Positions 44,773 to 57,505 are shown, counted from the stretch's first letter. The stretch is 64,000 nucleotides of DNA from Gnetum montanum (GCA_015680685.1 MNCI01006052.1:537879-601878); one strand, 5' to 3'. Made by a program: numbers and translations. Notes: generated from the sequence alone by a model not told the origin.

Positions 44773-46700
44773 GAAGAGAAGGTCAGACAAAATTTGTATT
44801 AACAAGCAAAAACAGAAAAAGAACTGTACAAAGCATAAAGAAGGCCATCCAACCTGGACGGGGTAGGATGCCTAGTCTACCACCCAAAAGCAAAAAACCC
44901 ACCCCAAGTTGAAACCCCCTAACAACAGACGAAGCACTTGCCCAGCAACAAAACACCCATCCCACCAAACACTGGAAAAGTTAAGACAATAATAGAGGCA
45001 CAACACAAGCCAAAGCCAAAACAGGGCATGGGCCAGCAACAACCCCATTTCCCACCCAAAAAAAATCATGCTACCAAAACCCCAACCAAAATTTTAGAGT
45101 CTCTTGGAGAACCACAGACAAGGGCATTTAGCCCATTATTGAGCATGAATGTTATCGGGCATCCTCCTATGCTATTCAATATCAACAAAAGTTGCCACCT
45201 ATTTAAATTCTTTAGCAGCCTCCGTAGTGCCTTTACCATTGGAATGCAACCTGGCAGTAGTTTGTCGGATGTGTGATGGAGCGCCTCCCACGGCGTTTGA
45301 CCACAGATATCCATAACAACATATGGGCATTTGTCCACCCACATCCAAAACCTAACCCTGCTCTCATGAGCACAATCAATCTGATGTTGACATTCCAACA
45401 CCTCATCTCTATCCCACTCATGCTTCACCCTCTCATGTTGCTCACGTTTAGTGTTTTGCTACTCTGCCTGCAGCATTTCCACTTTGATCTGTTCCCACAG
45501 CGAATCTTCCAATGTAGCTCTCAGTGCCAACTCCTTAAGATCCCACTTACGCCACATCTCTTTTTCCTTGTCCACCATCATGTGCTTCGTTGCACTAAGC
45601 TGCCAAGCCAAACCCTACTCATAGGATTCCCACTTGGCTTCCCAAGTGATCTGCTCGACCTGTGACCCATCTAGCCTCCTCAACTACCTATTCAATTGCC
45701 TTGGCCACCGCCATACGTGTACTCTCCTTGGCCATCTCAGTTTCCATCTCCTTAAGCACGCTTTGCACTTCTAGGCATTGAATCTACACCTGAGTAGCCT
45801 CCAACTCCTCCCTAACCACCCACACTTCTTCCAACACCTATCGACCATACCCCCTATGGGGCCCCTCATCCTCCATGACAAACAAACCCCTCCCGAGGAC
45901 CACGACCACTTCCCTCCTCCTAGTATAGACAAACTTCAGCACTGGCCACAATTGCCTTGGTCTAGGTAGAAGTCCTAATTTCTAGAGGGCAATAATCAAC
46001 CCTAAATGTCACCCGCATTGCTACCGCTATAAAGTATCCATAAAAAAACCTGTTGACCTATCGACTAAATTTTAGACATTTTAGAAACGTAAACTGGACC
46101 CCTTGTAACTTCAACATGTTTTTGGACTAGATGAAATAATGATCCACCAAATCCACCACCTCTTGCCAAAACTTTGGTAGGACCAAGATATGCCCACTCA
46201 TCGTTTTAGGGATGGCCCCCTTGAAAAAGACCTATGCATCCTAAAACCCCCTACCATGAGGAATGACTTCCCTTGATGACAATACCCCCAAACAATCAAC
46301 CAGCAACACCTTTGTGAGCATGATGTGGACCCCTTTGACATTTGTGGTGTCTCCCTACCAAATCCATAAAAAAAGCATCATCATGTAGCTCTAGGTCCCC
46401 CCTAATAGTTGTAGGACCTCATCCCAACCGACTCTACAAACCAACTCCCATAACTCGATGTTTTGCCAAAACTTCTCGCAATTAACCTCAAAAGTAGGAG
46501 TCTACCCCATCATAATTGTAGCTTCATGCCAGAGCCTACGCCCCCAAATCACCAGCTATACTAAAGTAGGTAACCACTTATTGCAAAAAATCAACAGGTT
46601 GCGAGCCCTCCAAGTCATCAAAAGAATCACAACACTCATTGAATCACTAGTGAGATGCAATAAACACGGAGTAGGTGACTATGCTAACGCCTACCACACT
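44773..46700 (-). pseudogene. L1 3' segment with an extra coiled-coil-like coding stretch
   Basis: After zf-RVT, where plant L1 ORF2 normally nears its end, about 1.9 kb remain. The frame reads MWRKWDLKELALRATLEDSL and VKHEWDRDEVLECQHQID, rich in charged residues and Leu, then WMWVDKCPYVVMDICGQTPW. The last 250 bp (LIQILSDLLFKK just before poly(A)) look like the 3' end of a LINE. The middle part is unfamiliar. It could be an ORF2 extension, a third ORF or captured host sequence. Confidence 0.5.
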
Positions 46701-46772
46701 TGAATTTGAAGTGCACATTCCTAAACAAAGTGTTGATCCATTTCCGAGGACTGCATGCAACGTGGACACATG

Positions 46773-46961
46773 TCAACCATGCACATCCCACAATTTTGCA
46801 AAACTACACACAGGTAGTGCACCATGATTCATCAACCACAAAAAGACCTTAATCTTTTCAGGCAAGTGGCCCTTCCATAGGACCCGCCACCCACTCACTG
46901 TAAGAAATTTATATCTAATGAGAGCTTCTGGAAATTCTCCCATCATGCCCAACACAGTCAC
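46773..46961 (-). pseudogene. L1 ORF2: zf-RVT domain
   Basis: GWRVLWKGHLPEKIKVFLWL then NHGALPV, the zf-RVT signature (LW....P.K...F.W....LPT). It lies downstream of RT as in other plant L1 proteins. Confidence 0.85.
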
Positions 46962-47385
46962 ACTCCTAACATGCTTACATACTACTCTCCAAATGAAAGA
47001 GTCTCTTCAGTCGACTATCCACTATGTATATTTGGGCGTGATGATCTGTATCCATTGAGCCTGATCAGGACCACTATGGGCAACACGATTGATCAGCATC
47101 TGATAACCCATCAAACCTAAATCTTGAAACTTCATTACCCCCAATCCCCCCACCTCTCTAGGCTGAGCAACAGTGTCCCAATTGACTCGGTGCAACTTCA
47201 ATCCTCCTTTCCCACCCAACCAAATAAAGTTTCAAATAATCTAGTCAACTTTATTCACCGCCGCTATACGGGGCCACCACAACCACTGTAAAACATGCCA
47301 TCACTGACAAAACAAAATTAGCCAATAGCATTCAACCTTTCCACGTCAAGAATCTCACCATCCAATGGTCCATCCATTGTTGCAG

Positions 47386-48477
47386 TCAACGAATAAGGAT
47401 GCTCCAAGTATATTTCTGATGCCATGAAAAAACTGGAAGCCCCAAATAACTATCCTGATCAATCTCTACCATCATGCCCAACACTTGTAGAATGCACCCC
47501 TTAACCATACTGGACGTATGAGATAAATATATAGTGCACTTAGCTTTATTGACCTCCAACCCAATTTCATTCGCCACCCACTCAAGAGCCCTATTGAGAT
47601 CCTACACATGTGGCACAACTGCATGTGAGAAGATCATTGTGTCGTCAGCATAATGTTCCATCACACAATCTAACCTAGCAATATTAAGACCACGGATCCC
47701 TTCCGCTTGGCAATACACTTGTAGTGTATCCATAGCAAGAATGAACAATTATAGAGAAAGAGGATCACCTTGCCACAATCCCTTCCCTGGGGAAGAAAAC
47801 CCCCATAGCCTACCCCCAATATCAAAGCAATAAGCTTTGGAAACCTGAATTTGAATACACAGAGCAATGAAACTAGGATCAAAGCCATTTTGTGCCATAA
47901 TGTTAGTTAGGGCATCCTAGTTAACAGTATCATATGCCTTCTTAATGTCCAACTTTATGCACATTCCAAGATACCAAGATCTCTGGACTGAATGCATCAC
48001 CTCCTAGAGTAGTAGGATCTAATCCTGAATAAAATGCCCCCTAATGAAATGAGCTTGGTTCCTTCCTACAAGCTATGGCATGAGCAACTCCAACCTCCTC
48101 AGAAGCATCTTCATAAAAATCCAAATCAAAGTATTGCACACCCCAATAGGATGGAATTGTGATGGGTTAGATGGATTAGCCACCTTAGGCAGAAGCACAA
48201 TTCTCAAACAATTAATTTCGTGGAAAACTTGTTGTCTACGTAGCATCCAGTTAAACACCTCCAAAAGATTGGCCCCTAGCACATCAACAAATTCTTTGAA
48301 TAATTCCACCAACCACCCGTCAGGTTTGGGAGCCTGGTCAAACCGCATAGTCCCCAACGCCTCCTCTAGTTCTTGCCAAGAGAAAGGCTCCAACAACATT
48401 TTGTTCTCCACCTCTCCTAGCATCAACCTCATCGATACCAAAATGGATGAGGTCTGCCGATAAGCCCAAATATCCAC
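47386..48477 (-). pseudogene. L1 ORF2: reverse transcriptase
   Basis: FSWQELEEALGTMRFDQAPK, PDGWLVELFKEF, NCLRIVLLPKVANPSNPSQF, HPIGVCNTLIWIFMKMLLRR (family FRPISLCNVxYKI), then after frame breaks HYADDTMIFSH with the catalytic YADD at 47641-47652, and MANEIGLEVNKAKCTIYLS. The catalytic Asp pair is intact. Stops and frame changes between motifs show decay. Confidence 0.92.
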
Positions 48478-48899
48478 CTAGTATTGTTGCATGACCTGGG
48501 CCACATCCTAAGGAGTAGTCAAACACTTCCCATTATGCCAACGCCTTAGCTCCTTTGCTACCCAATTGGCTTTTTCCACGGCGAAGAAGAACTTAGTGTT
48601 TCTATCCCCCTAACGCAACCAGTAAGCCTGAGTGCATTGCTTCTATCGTAACCTCTTCACCATGCTCCTACCTTGCCTGCAACACAACTAAACGTGACAA
48701 TAGCTCCTCCTGCCCCTTCCTAAATGAGAACTTCTCCTCAACCTTCAAAGACTAAGTGGCCTACTTCAAACAAGAAAGACCCTTCTTCAAAAAGTTCCTA
48801 GGGTCTATATGTTCATTATAATCTACCCATGTCCATGTCACCAACGGCCTAAGCAAGGGTTTAGTTATTTAATATTGCTCAAAACAAAAGGGGGAAGTT

Positions 48900-49900
48900 T
48901 TCAAGCTAGCCACACTTCCCACCTAATAACACAAATATCAATGGTCAGATGCGAGCCTCTCTTTTCCTTCCAATCGCACCCCTAACTCCATTAGAATGTG
49001 AGTTTTGGTCCAAACATGTCGTCCCCCCACACCAATTGCTCCATGTGTACTAGCATCCCATAAGCTCCACATCAACCAAATCATGCTCTTGTAAGAATTC
49101 CAAACAATGTGTGCTTTCCGGCAAGTCTACCATATCACCACTGATCTTCTCCCAAGCAAATAGGTGTTGGTTGAAGTTGTCACTCATAATCTATCGATTA
49201 ACGTCGACAAGTGTGGCAATTCGTTGCAGCTCCTACAACCATTCCTACCAGAGCTGGGATCCATAAAAGTTAGTGAGCCATATTCCTTCATCTAGAAGCA
49301 AAACTGTAATACTCCACTTAGCTGAATCAAACTGACTGAATGGCCATTTCACCGACACGGCCAAACCCCCTGCTTTTCCAAAACTAGGCACAAAATGAGT
49401 TTGTCATCCTATCCACTACAATAGCTACTTTGTCTCGTACAGGTAGACAACATCACATCCCTCTCACCACAATAGATCTCGCAAGGTATTACGTTTATAG
49501 GGGGTACCCTACCCCTTGCAGTTCCATGAAAGAATATTCATGGCTTACTAAGTGTACGTTTCTTGTACACCTCCTTCAAGGTAGGCTAAACTCCCAAATC
49601 AATCTCCATCTGTGTGATTTTTCCATAAGCCATGGGTGAAAGTGGGCATCCAATCTAGTTCGACTCTTGAGAAATTAGAAAACCTCCATTCACAGCCCTC
49701 TGTGCTTCTAGGATTTCATCCATCCTAGGCAACAAGGATCCTCGCACAACCCCCACCCAATCTCCAAGTGATGGTAAATTCACCTCCATCGCCTTTTGGG
49801 GTGAGGGGGGAACATCCTCTCTCCTAACCCCTTCTGGACTCCATGCCTACCTTTCTGACGTTAGCCTCGCACTTGACTCATTGGACCACTTAGATGCCAC
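48900..49900 (-). pseudogene. L1 ORF2: endonuclease region
   Basis: DNFNQHLFAWEKISGDM corresponds to GDFN..L...EK.GG of the AP-type endonuclease; LEFLQEHDLVDVELMG..YTWSN follows, as in the family LxDLxxxGxxFTWSN. Further 5' the region is decayed. Confidence 0.75.
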
Positions 49901-50059
49901 ACCATGCTCTTGCTACCCAAAAGACATAGGTTGAGCAGGCACTCTCATTGTCGCTTGTTGCCTCAATGTCCTAAAACCTTTAGCGAGAGGCCCCTGTTTC
50001 ACAGGGCGGCCCCTCCTCCCCATTTTTGTCCATTGTTGGGTTAAGTGAAGGTCTTTCAT

Positions 50060-50446
50060 TCAACTCCTGCATGCCACCTCTGAATGGTTCCCTTTGCCAC
50101 ACACTGTACACCCAATGTCCAAAACCCCTTCATGCACCCCTAATGCATCTGCCTCCAAATTCTCATATTCCACTCTCAAGGTCTCCTTTCCTACCAACAT
50201 CTCCAAAACAATCTCTTGAACCCGATCCTCCGACCCTAACAATCTCCAAACAAAAAAACCGGCATACTCCATACGTTCCATTGATTCCATACACTTGTCA
50301 AATTTCACGAATTCTCCGAACATCCCTGCCAGTGACTTTAGAAACTCTGGCATCCACCATTCCAAAGGCAAGTCCATAACCCTAACCCAAACTGGTGCCT
50401 GGGTGAAAAGGTCTACATCCCAGTGGGCCCCTAGCTGGCAAGGCAC
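50060..50446 (-). pseudogene. L1 ORF1: DUF4283-like domain with CCHC zinc knuckle
   Basis: APVWVRVMDLPLEWWMPEFL, GEFVKFDKCMESMERMEYAG, then VEYENLEADALGV and CTVCGKGNHSEVAC, a perfect C-x2-C-x4-H-x4-C knuckle. This is the usual RNA-binding ORF1 of plant L1 elements. The domain frame is open for 128 codons. The part further 5' (50447-51006) is Pro/Ser-rich and broken. Confidence 0.85.
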
Positions 50447-51784
50447 AAGGGTTAGTCCCTAAGCCCCATAAAACTACAACCCCCCAAGAAACACCTTTTC
50501 CTTGTCTTCAACAAAATAAAAAATAAACAGGAGCCTTTCATCCACTAGACTACGCATCTGCACCTTCTCCAACCCCCATGTAATACCCACCCATCAATGG
50601 ATAAGGTCCAGCCTAGGGTGGGCCCCCTTAGAAACAAACTTGCGAAGAAGGTTAAGCCCCAATGTGCATAAACCTTCTTCTAGCAATTGCATGACCTGCA
50701 AGCACGTGATGCCCCCCCTCCCTAGAGCACACCTCCAAGCTACCTGTGCTTGGCCACCCACCTCCCACAGCCACAAAGTCAGCCCTAGCTTACATCGGCT
50801 TGCCATCTCCAATGGCCCCCTCCACCTCGACCACACCTAGCAGACCATCCCCACCATCCTCATTGCCCTCTCTCAACGTGATTGTGCCTGGTCCTTCCAC
50901 CTCATCAAGCCCACCTAACATGCCACAAAAACCAACAGTCCCTTCCCCAACCTTCGTGTTCCCACCCACTACCATTTCAAATCCTAGTCAAATTTTGAAA
51001 TTCATCACAAGAATGATATTAAGAACATCATTTTCTTTTATTAAATTTTGCAATACATTCAGTCATATGCTACCGAAAAGGGCACGTGCTAGCACATTCT
51101 TCTATTAGATGATATCCCCACCAAAAACTATTTGAAAAAAGAAAATAAAAACATTTTTTTGCATGAATTCCACAAGGAAGTTTTTTCACGGTAATTACAT
51201 GAAAAGAATGACTAGCAAATATTTACAGTGATACTTTACTACAGTAATTTAATGTCCCTTAATTACAAACAGCCCTCTTGTTGTAATAATATTAATATTT
51301 CTAACCAATAATAGAAGTATGCAAGTTACACTTAAAAAATCTCCTCTAAGTAACACTAAAAGCGGTTTTAAAATTGAAAAAAAAAACATAAAAACAAGTA
51401 AAGTAACTGATAATATGTAATGTCTGTACAGTTTGTGCCCAGGACAGCAATGGCTCTGAGTCCAAAATTCTTCATAAAAAACTATTCTCTACTATAGCTC
51501 ATTTTTGGTCTTCTATTTCAAAAAGGAATATTCACTCAAATAAGTTAACTAATACCTTTCTAGCCAAGCTTTGACTTGAGCTACCTAACCAAAACAGGTA
51601 AGGAACTTAGCATTGTATAAACTTTCATGTATTAAAAACATGCTATAAAAAGGATAAAATGTTTCCTAATTATTATAGACAATTATATTGCATGCCAAAA
51701 ACAGGACATGAAGAACATTTCCAAAATTCATTAAAATGCTCACTAGTAATGCCAGAGTCTATAGGTTAGTAAGCATTAGAAACC

Positions 51785-51889
51785 CTTTTTTGTTCACTGC
51801 AAGCTCTGTCAATGTCCTTGGTTCATATTTGTCAACCCACAATCCAACTTCAGTGTTTGAAGAATCTTTTTGTGCTTCATTCCTCCTTT
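51785..51889 (-). pseudogene. RAD17: RAD17-like, exon b
   Basis: Acceptor TTCGTAG (AG at 51890-51891). Reads EAQKDSSNTEVGLWVDKYEP and TLTELAVNKK, matching the family LWVDKYKPxSLEELAVHKKK, the start of the AAA+ module. The donor is unclear (a GTTTCT follows AAAAAAGG). Confidence 0.83.
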
Positions 51890-54860
51890 CTACGAAGTTA
51901 GAGTAAACTCATTAATTAAAGGCTTAACCTAAAAAGCGTTGGACTTTCATAAAACATCATCTTAGGATCATCAAATTAAAAATTCAAAAAGTTTTGTAAA
52001 TGGATAATGAAATAGAATTATCTATAAAAAAAATTCCATAGGCTCTTTCTAGTAGAGGGTTTATGATAGTCATACATGAGTATTTAAGGATAAAATTAGT
52101 TAGTAGTTCAAATATACATGAGTTTTCTATCATACTTGGCCAAGCTGGTGAAGTCAAATTCTCTTGACCTTTGGGACTCCGTCTTGACCTTTGGGATCAA
52201 ATGGAGTAGCTTCTGAAAAAGGGTCTGGAATAAATGTAGGCCAATCCTTCAGAAATCAATCAAACAAAGAAAGTCCAAAAAAACACTTAAAGAATGAACT
52301 GTTTTCAGCAATCATTTTAAAATCCTTGTCAGCATTGAGAGAAACGCTTAAAGAATGAACTGTTTGTTTCTTGGAATAGCAAGAGAGAAACAAAAATTGA
52401 AAATTTGAAATATCTATAAACAGAAACACAATTAACATTACATTCTAGGGTGTTGGAGAATTATATTCACCAAAAGATAGACAAAATGCTTATAAAATTA
52501 GTATTTGACATTTTTTTTCATAACAAATACCTATGTTAAATGTTATATCAGAAAATTTAATGCTTCTAAATAAGAGAAGTTAGGTTTAGGAGTGTAATAC
52601 TTCTTGGAAGCAATAACTCATGTCTATAACACTTGAAAGAAAAGGGAACTTGGCTGCCAATTGATCCCAGAAAACTAAAACTTAATATATGCAATTTGAC
52701 AAAAATATAATAAACATGGAAAAAGAGAATGATGTTTCATCACTGCCATTTCTCACAGGCAGTTGGCCACTGTCTCAATGCAGTCACTAAGTTACCATCA
52801 TCATTGATTTAAAAACCTGCTATGCCCTCAAAGCAGTGCTAGAACTCATGTATGCTTAGCCATTAGAAAAGGCAGTGGTCAATAATCTCCACCTCCACCA
52901 AGATTCCATAAGGGGACAATGAAATTTATTGTGAAGAGTAGGGTAAGCATTATTTAACTAAGAAGAACTGGTATCTCCCCACATAATTTGGTCTCCTGTA
53001 ATACTAATATTCTCACTGAACCAAAATTTTAGTGCCTCAAAATTCCTCCAGGTAGAAGATAACAACAGTATAGGTCATATACATATCATGTTAGCTCATG
53101 TGATTTATGTTGACGGGTAGTACATCATGTCATCTATTTATTCAATTCATTCACAATGGTACCTTAAAAGGTAATGATTTTCCTTTGTGAGATAAATTCA
53201 GAGCTGCATAAAGATTAAGGGCTCTAATTTCTATTGTAATACTTCCCTGATGTTTTTCATATAATATCACAGCAAGTTGTAGCAAAAGGTTCTGCAAGCT
53301 AGAGCTTATTTAGTCACTGACGGTCTTTATTAAATTCCTTTTCCTATCATCTTGGTTCCTGAATTAAAGTTTTACTTTGCTGTTCCAATTGGATTATTGA
53401 AGCTATAGAAGAAATTTCAGAGGCTTGTGAAAAACATTATTTCTAATCATCCTAAGTTGGTTGTAAGGGTTTAGGGAAGTTGCATATGATTTCAAGAAAA
53501 ACGTTTTGCCCACCTATATTCAGTAGCTGGCTCACACAATCCAGCTACACTGGAAAACTTTCAACCTGGGTTTTCATGTTCATTTTGCCCGGATAGAGTG
53601 CTTTAGTTTTACAAAGAAAGATTTTTTGTGACCTCACCAGAAGTTGTTTATTACTTTACTATGCACAGACTGTCAGTGCAAACATGACTGCACATGGAAT
53701 ATCAGAAAACCATTATATTTGATTTGACATTTATATGTTTTCTTAAGTGAAGGCGTATCTTTTCTTGGGTAAGTGTGCAAGGTCTTTGTTTTCTTTAAGA
53801 CAAGGTATAGAGTTTTCACATTTCCCTGCTTCTGCTCACCAAGAGTGCAAATACAGCATTTTAAACAAAAGTGTAGCTGATGGACTCAGTCCAACATTTT
53901 ATCTTATCCTTTAACAGGTGAGCAAACAAATAGTTGATGAATGCATGTGTGTATAATATCCAAGTTTGTTAAGCTTTACGTACCTTTATATTGTTTGTTA
54001 CAAGCCTGTGATACACGATACTGAAATACATTGCAAGCATGTTTATTTGTTCTTTTGTATTTCTCTAAAAGATCAAGTTTTCAAAACCCTTCCACAATTG
54101 ATGATGGAAGATTGAAAATCAAGTCTTAAAGATCTACTACTCGTAAACCTATTTGATTAAACAAAGTGGAATTCAATGTTTCAGTTATGATATGTCATAA
54201 ACAATAAAAGACAAATTCAAGCAAGCAGGAAGACACATTGAGATATAAAGATAATACAACAGAAATGATGAGAAAAAGGATAAAATGTTTAATTCTATGA
54301 TTCAATGTCATTCTCTTAGTCATATCAATTCAGGTGACCTGTTAGGATAAGCAGATGATTCAATGATGGTTGTATAGCCAGCAATCTACCTCACATCAAC
54401 CAAAAGATGTAGGTTTACCATACCCCAGGTGGCACATATGGACTTTAACCTTGAACCTAATGTTTAGATACTGAACAATCTTAAATTCTTAACTAGAAGT
54501 TGTCTAACCAATAGTTTAATTCTACAATTCAAAAGTGTAAAATCAAATATGGTCCAACAAATTTCAAAGTTAACAATCATTTTGAAACTAACACATAAAT
54601 GCCAAGACCTAATTTGCATATGGGAAATGTCCTTACTTGGTGTTAGGTGTGAATTTTCAGGCATGTACGTAGGACATCAACACTTATGTCAGGAAGTAAT
54701 TGTTACAACTGCACCTGGAAAAATGGCACCATCTGCCTCCGGAAGAATAGCAGTAGTGTGCTAATGAGCTTAAGAGTCTAAATGAGGCACATTACTTTCT
54801 TGAGGTTGAAAAGGATAGGATGTGGTTGGACATGCTCCACGTTGAATTGAAGGAATTCCG
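51890..54860. other. RAD17-like intron 1, nothing recognised
   Basis: AT-rich. A 20-bp near-repeat TCTTGACCTTTGGGAYYCCR occurs twice at about 52161-52200. No coding family was recognised. Confidence 0.45.
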
Positions 54861-55195
54861 CGCTTGCTCATTTTTACCTTTTCCCACATGATGTACGATA
54901 GATTTTGTTGTATAAGTAAGAGGATTAGTAAGGAGTTAATGGGTTTTAAGGGCATTTCTGGTTTTTGGGATGATGACCTTTTTGCTGATAGGGCGTTAGC
55001 TGTTATGGGTTTTCTGTTTCCCTCGTTATATTTGGTTCTATTTCAGGGCTGCTTTGTAACCTCTGATGGGTGTTTTTGGTGCCCCCTTTCATTGATTTGG
55101 TGAGCTCTTCGCTCACTCTTTGATGTACATTTTTTCTGCTAATGCTATCCCCACCTTTTTTTCATTTAAAAAATAAAGAAAGAAACTAAAACATA
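54861..55195 (+). mobile_element. LINE-like 3' tail, tentative
   Basis: T/G-rich sequence ending GATGTACATTTTTTCTGCTAATGCTATCC-like, a polypyrimidine stretch and an A-rich tail (AAAAAATAAAGAAAGAAAC, 55165-55187). The layout is like a 5'-truncated LINE 3' end. No protein motif or target duplication was identified. Confidence 0.35.
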
Positions 55196-55370
55196 ATATA
55201 GGGAAAAAATATCCATATGTTCATATAAGAAATCTTATCCTCGCATTATGAGGAAACAATATGAAAACAATTACATAGAAATGATATTAAAAATTAACCT
55301 GACCTGGGTAAATACAACAAAAAGAAAATAATCCCATCATATATTCATTTTCGTAGCAAGCAAAATTCAC

Positions 55371-55568
55371 CTCATTTATACCAAGGCCAGCTGTTAGTAA
55401 GTCGGTGCTAGGAACAGAGCATCCTTTAGCATCCCTGCGCTTCTTCAGTTTACTATCCACCAAATCTGAACTATGAGCTGCAACAGCTGTTGTGCCATTA
55501 TCATTAACTCCACCTTCTTCATCTGAAGAAGAAGATATCACAATGCACCTATATGACCACTTTCCCAT
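55371..55568 (-). pseudogene. RAD17: RAD17-like, first exon (a)
   Basis: Start chosen at ATG 55568 because MGKWSYRCIVISSSSDEEGG resembles the plant RAD17 start MGKR..VVVLSSDEE. 66 codons, all open, to GLGINE and a GTGAAT donor at 55365-55370. An upstream in-frame ATG at 55601 would add 11 residues. The exon is low in conserved content apart from the start, so it is a probable rather than certain first exon. Confidence 0.65.
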
Positions 55569-55601
55569 CGATCCAAATTTGGAAAGTTGAATTTTTGACA
55601 T

Positions 55602-56830
55602 TTCAATGCTCTTTTATTTTACACCATTAATCTTGCAAAAGGTTATATATCATTTTCAAATAGTAGTGTCATGTTGTATCTGCAGGTAAGAAAGAATGTC
55701 AAATTTAAGTTTCCTAGCTAGAAAGAGAATGGGAACCAAAATACCAAATATATTACTCCAATGCAACGAGTTGAGTTTTATGTGGTTTCTAAACATCATA
55801 TCTGATGGTAATTATTATTGATGCTTATCATATGGAATAATGTTGCATATCAATGGCAAATGATAGAACAACACTAACTTGCTGGCTATTGATATTTTTA
55901 CCTTCAATAACTAATAACTCGCTGGCTGTCGACAATAATTTTGAATAGCAGAATGAATGTGACAATAAATAGAACCCATAGAGAGAAGAAGTAGGAAAAG
56001 CAACCCCCTAGCCCTGCAGATTGTAGAGGCCCAAGAGAAGGCAGGTATATTGTTGAAATTTGCCATATATTATGTCAACATAGGTTGTTCCTTATGAACA
56101 ATTGCTATTTGGTGAACTAGCACAATTGTCATTGCCAGAGTTGATGAGGCTGTAAGACAGACAAACTTATTAATCATCGACATACGTTTAAGGTGCCCAT
56201 CTCAGCTAAAATATAAATCAATGTAAATGTAGGCTTAAGTAAAAAGGACAAAAGGTGATAGATTGGCTAAATAAAAAAGTAGGCTACATTCAAAGAAGGG
56301 TGCCAATTCAAACTTCATTCTACTTTAGCTTTGTATTTATACAGCAAAATTTCCTTGCAGAAAATTTTGCCAATTAAACAAGTATTGTACAGGAGAAATG
56401 ACAAAAGAGAAAATAATGTATCCTACTCTTTAACAAAGATAACTTAGAATATCTTAAATTATGATTTTGACTTTGGTATATGTCTTCTATCATATCTGAT
56501 AAATATATATATAATTTCGACTTAAATTGGCTCTCTTTGGTTTTCAAAAACATAAAATGGCTCTTCAACAAGATTTGTTTCCAATATTGATTTATTTTGC
56601 AAAAAAGATCATGTAATAAAAGTTACTTTTGCAAAACTTTTGGAAAGAAAAATGAAGAATCAAGGATGATAAAATATGTAAATACAAGAAGGATGTATTG
56701 TGCATACCATTAGAAGGTCCAAGGTCATATGACAAATTATTAGGTATTTCACTCTTTATGTAAAGGTTTCTACACTAATTGGTTTTTATTTTAGGTTATT
56801 GTGCTACTCTTGACTTAATAATATGTCTAA
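55602..56830. other. Region upstream of the RAD17-like start, nothing recognised
   Basis: AT-rich; it would include the promoter of the RAD17-like gene. No convincing TATA box or other element was identified. Confidence 0.4.
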
Positions 56831-57424
56831 TGTAGAGAACCTTCATAAATGGCTCTCTACGGTGCCCTTAGTGGAAATCCATATGGCTGTTCATATGAGG
56901 ATTCCTCAAATTCCTCAATTTGGGCTCCTCAGGCACATGGTTGGGCATTCTCATGGTTTGTAGCTTGTGCTGCTATGGTCCTCTTTAGCCTTGTTAGCCC
57001 CTAAAGACATTCCTCAAGTGATCATGGTTGTTCTTAATTCTTGCCATCCTAATCCTAACCCTACCTCACTTGTCCTAGCTCCTTACTTTTCATCCCCTAT
57101 CATCCCTAAGCCCCCTTCTCCCCCCATCCCCATCTTGTAACTCCTCCACTCACATCGTGGTCCCATTGTCATTGGATAGTGATTTGATGTTGAATCCTTT
57201 ATCATGTCCACCATTTGCAAGTGTCTCTTGGCCTAACATTCTCCCCATTGATCCCAGTTGGTTCCAATTTTTCCCTTCCAATAGTTTGTGAAACCTCTTG
57301 TCCTCATAGGCATAGGCTTGCAATTCAACAAACTTCCCCTTTAACTTTGGTTTTGTAAACTAGCTTCTTATATGGATCCTTGACCCTTCTTGCCTAACTG
57401 CACCTTTCCCCTATACAGACTTTA

Positions 57425-57505
57425 AGTTGGTAAGTCTCTACACCAATGACTTGGAGGTTTCAAATCAAGAGTTTTACCACTGGGCTAACACCTCATTATT
57501 AGTTG
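57425..57505 (-). repeat. Second SINE-like copy, diverged
   Basis: The minus strand reads AGGTGTTAGCCCAGTGGTAA, then GATTTGAAACCTCCAAGTCA, parallel to the head of the SINE at 57885-58040 (AGGTGTTAGCTTAGTGGTAA..CTCCAAGTCAT). The rest is diverged and no target duplication was seen. Confidence 0.5.

Larger units (their letters stand above)
44716..51006 (-). mobile_element. L1-type LINE, about 6.3 kb, near full length, decayed
   Basis: Minus-strand non-LTR retrotransposon with ORF1 (50060-50446), endonuclease (about 48900-49250), RT (47386-48477), zf-RVT (46773-46961), a further coding-like segment and a poly(A) tail, seen as T runs at 44721-44772. The flanks carry the same 11-mer ACAAGAATGAT at 44705-44715 and 51007-51017, a target duplication. 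The element is markedly C-rich on the + strand, in contrast to the AT-rich intron around it. It lies in a RAD17-like intron in sense orientation, 47 bp upstream of exon c. Confidence 0.92.
27689..55568 (-). pseudogene. RAD17: RAD17-like checkpoint clamp-loader gene, dispersed exons, probably decayed
   Basis: RAD17 is an AAA+ protein that with RFC subunits loads the 9-1-1 clamp at damaged DNA in the nucleus. Eight exon-like pieces lie on the minus strand in protein order: N-terminus with SSSSDEE (55.5 kb), LWVDKYEPRTLTELAVNKK (51.8 kb), Walker A (44.6 kb), VVARILGMEVFEWDTP (42.96 kb), SKLGEFENFLE and Walker B LLVIDDMP (42.6 kb), SGGNIRNAINSLQF and LSIFHCLGKFLHNKR (42.2 kb), LQMGVPEVIISQAH (29.7 kb), SVLATEYKPLEYLF with C-terminal EDEIEEW (27.9 kb). 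Introns hold several transposons. Walker A has lost its glycines and exons c, e, f and h change frame. Parts between the last two pieces were not found. Family assignment is firm; loss of function is inferred. Confidence 0.85.

Noticed and set aside
45066-45665. Overlapping ORFs on both strands as host genes
   Set aside because: They lie inside the L1 element; only the minus-strand reading joins with the rest, and its function is unknown.
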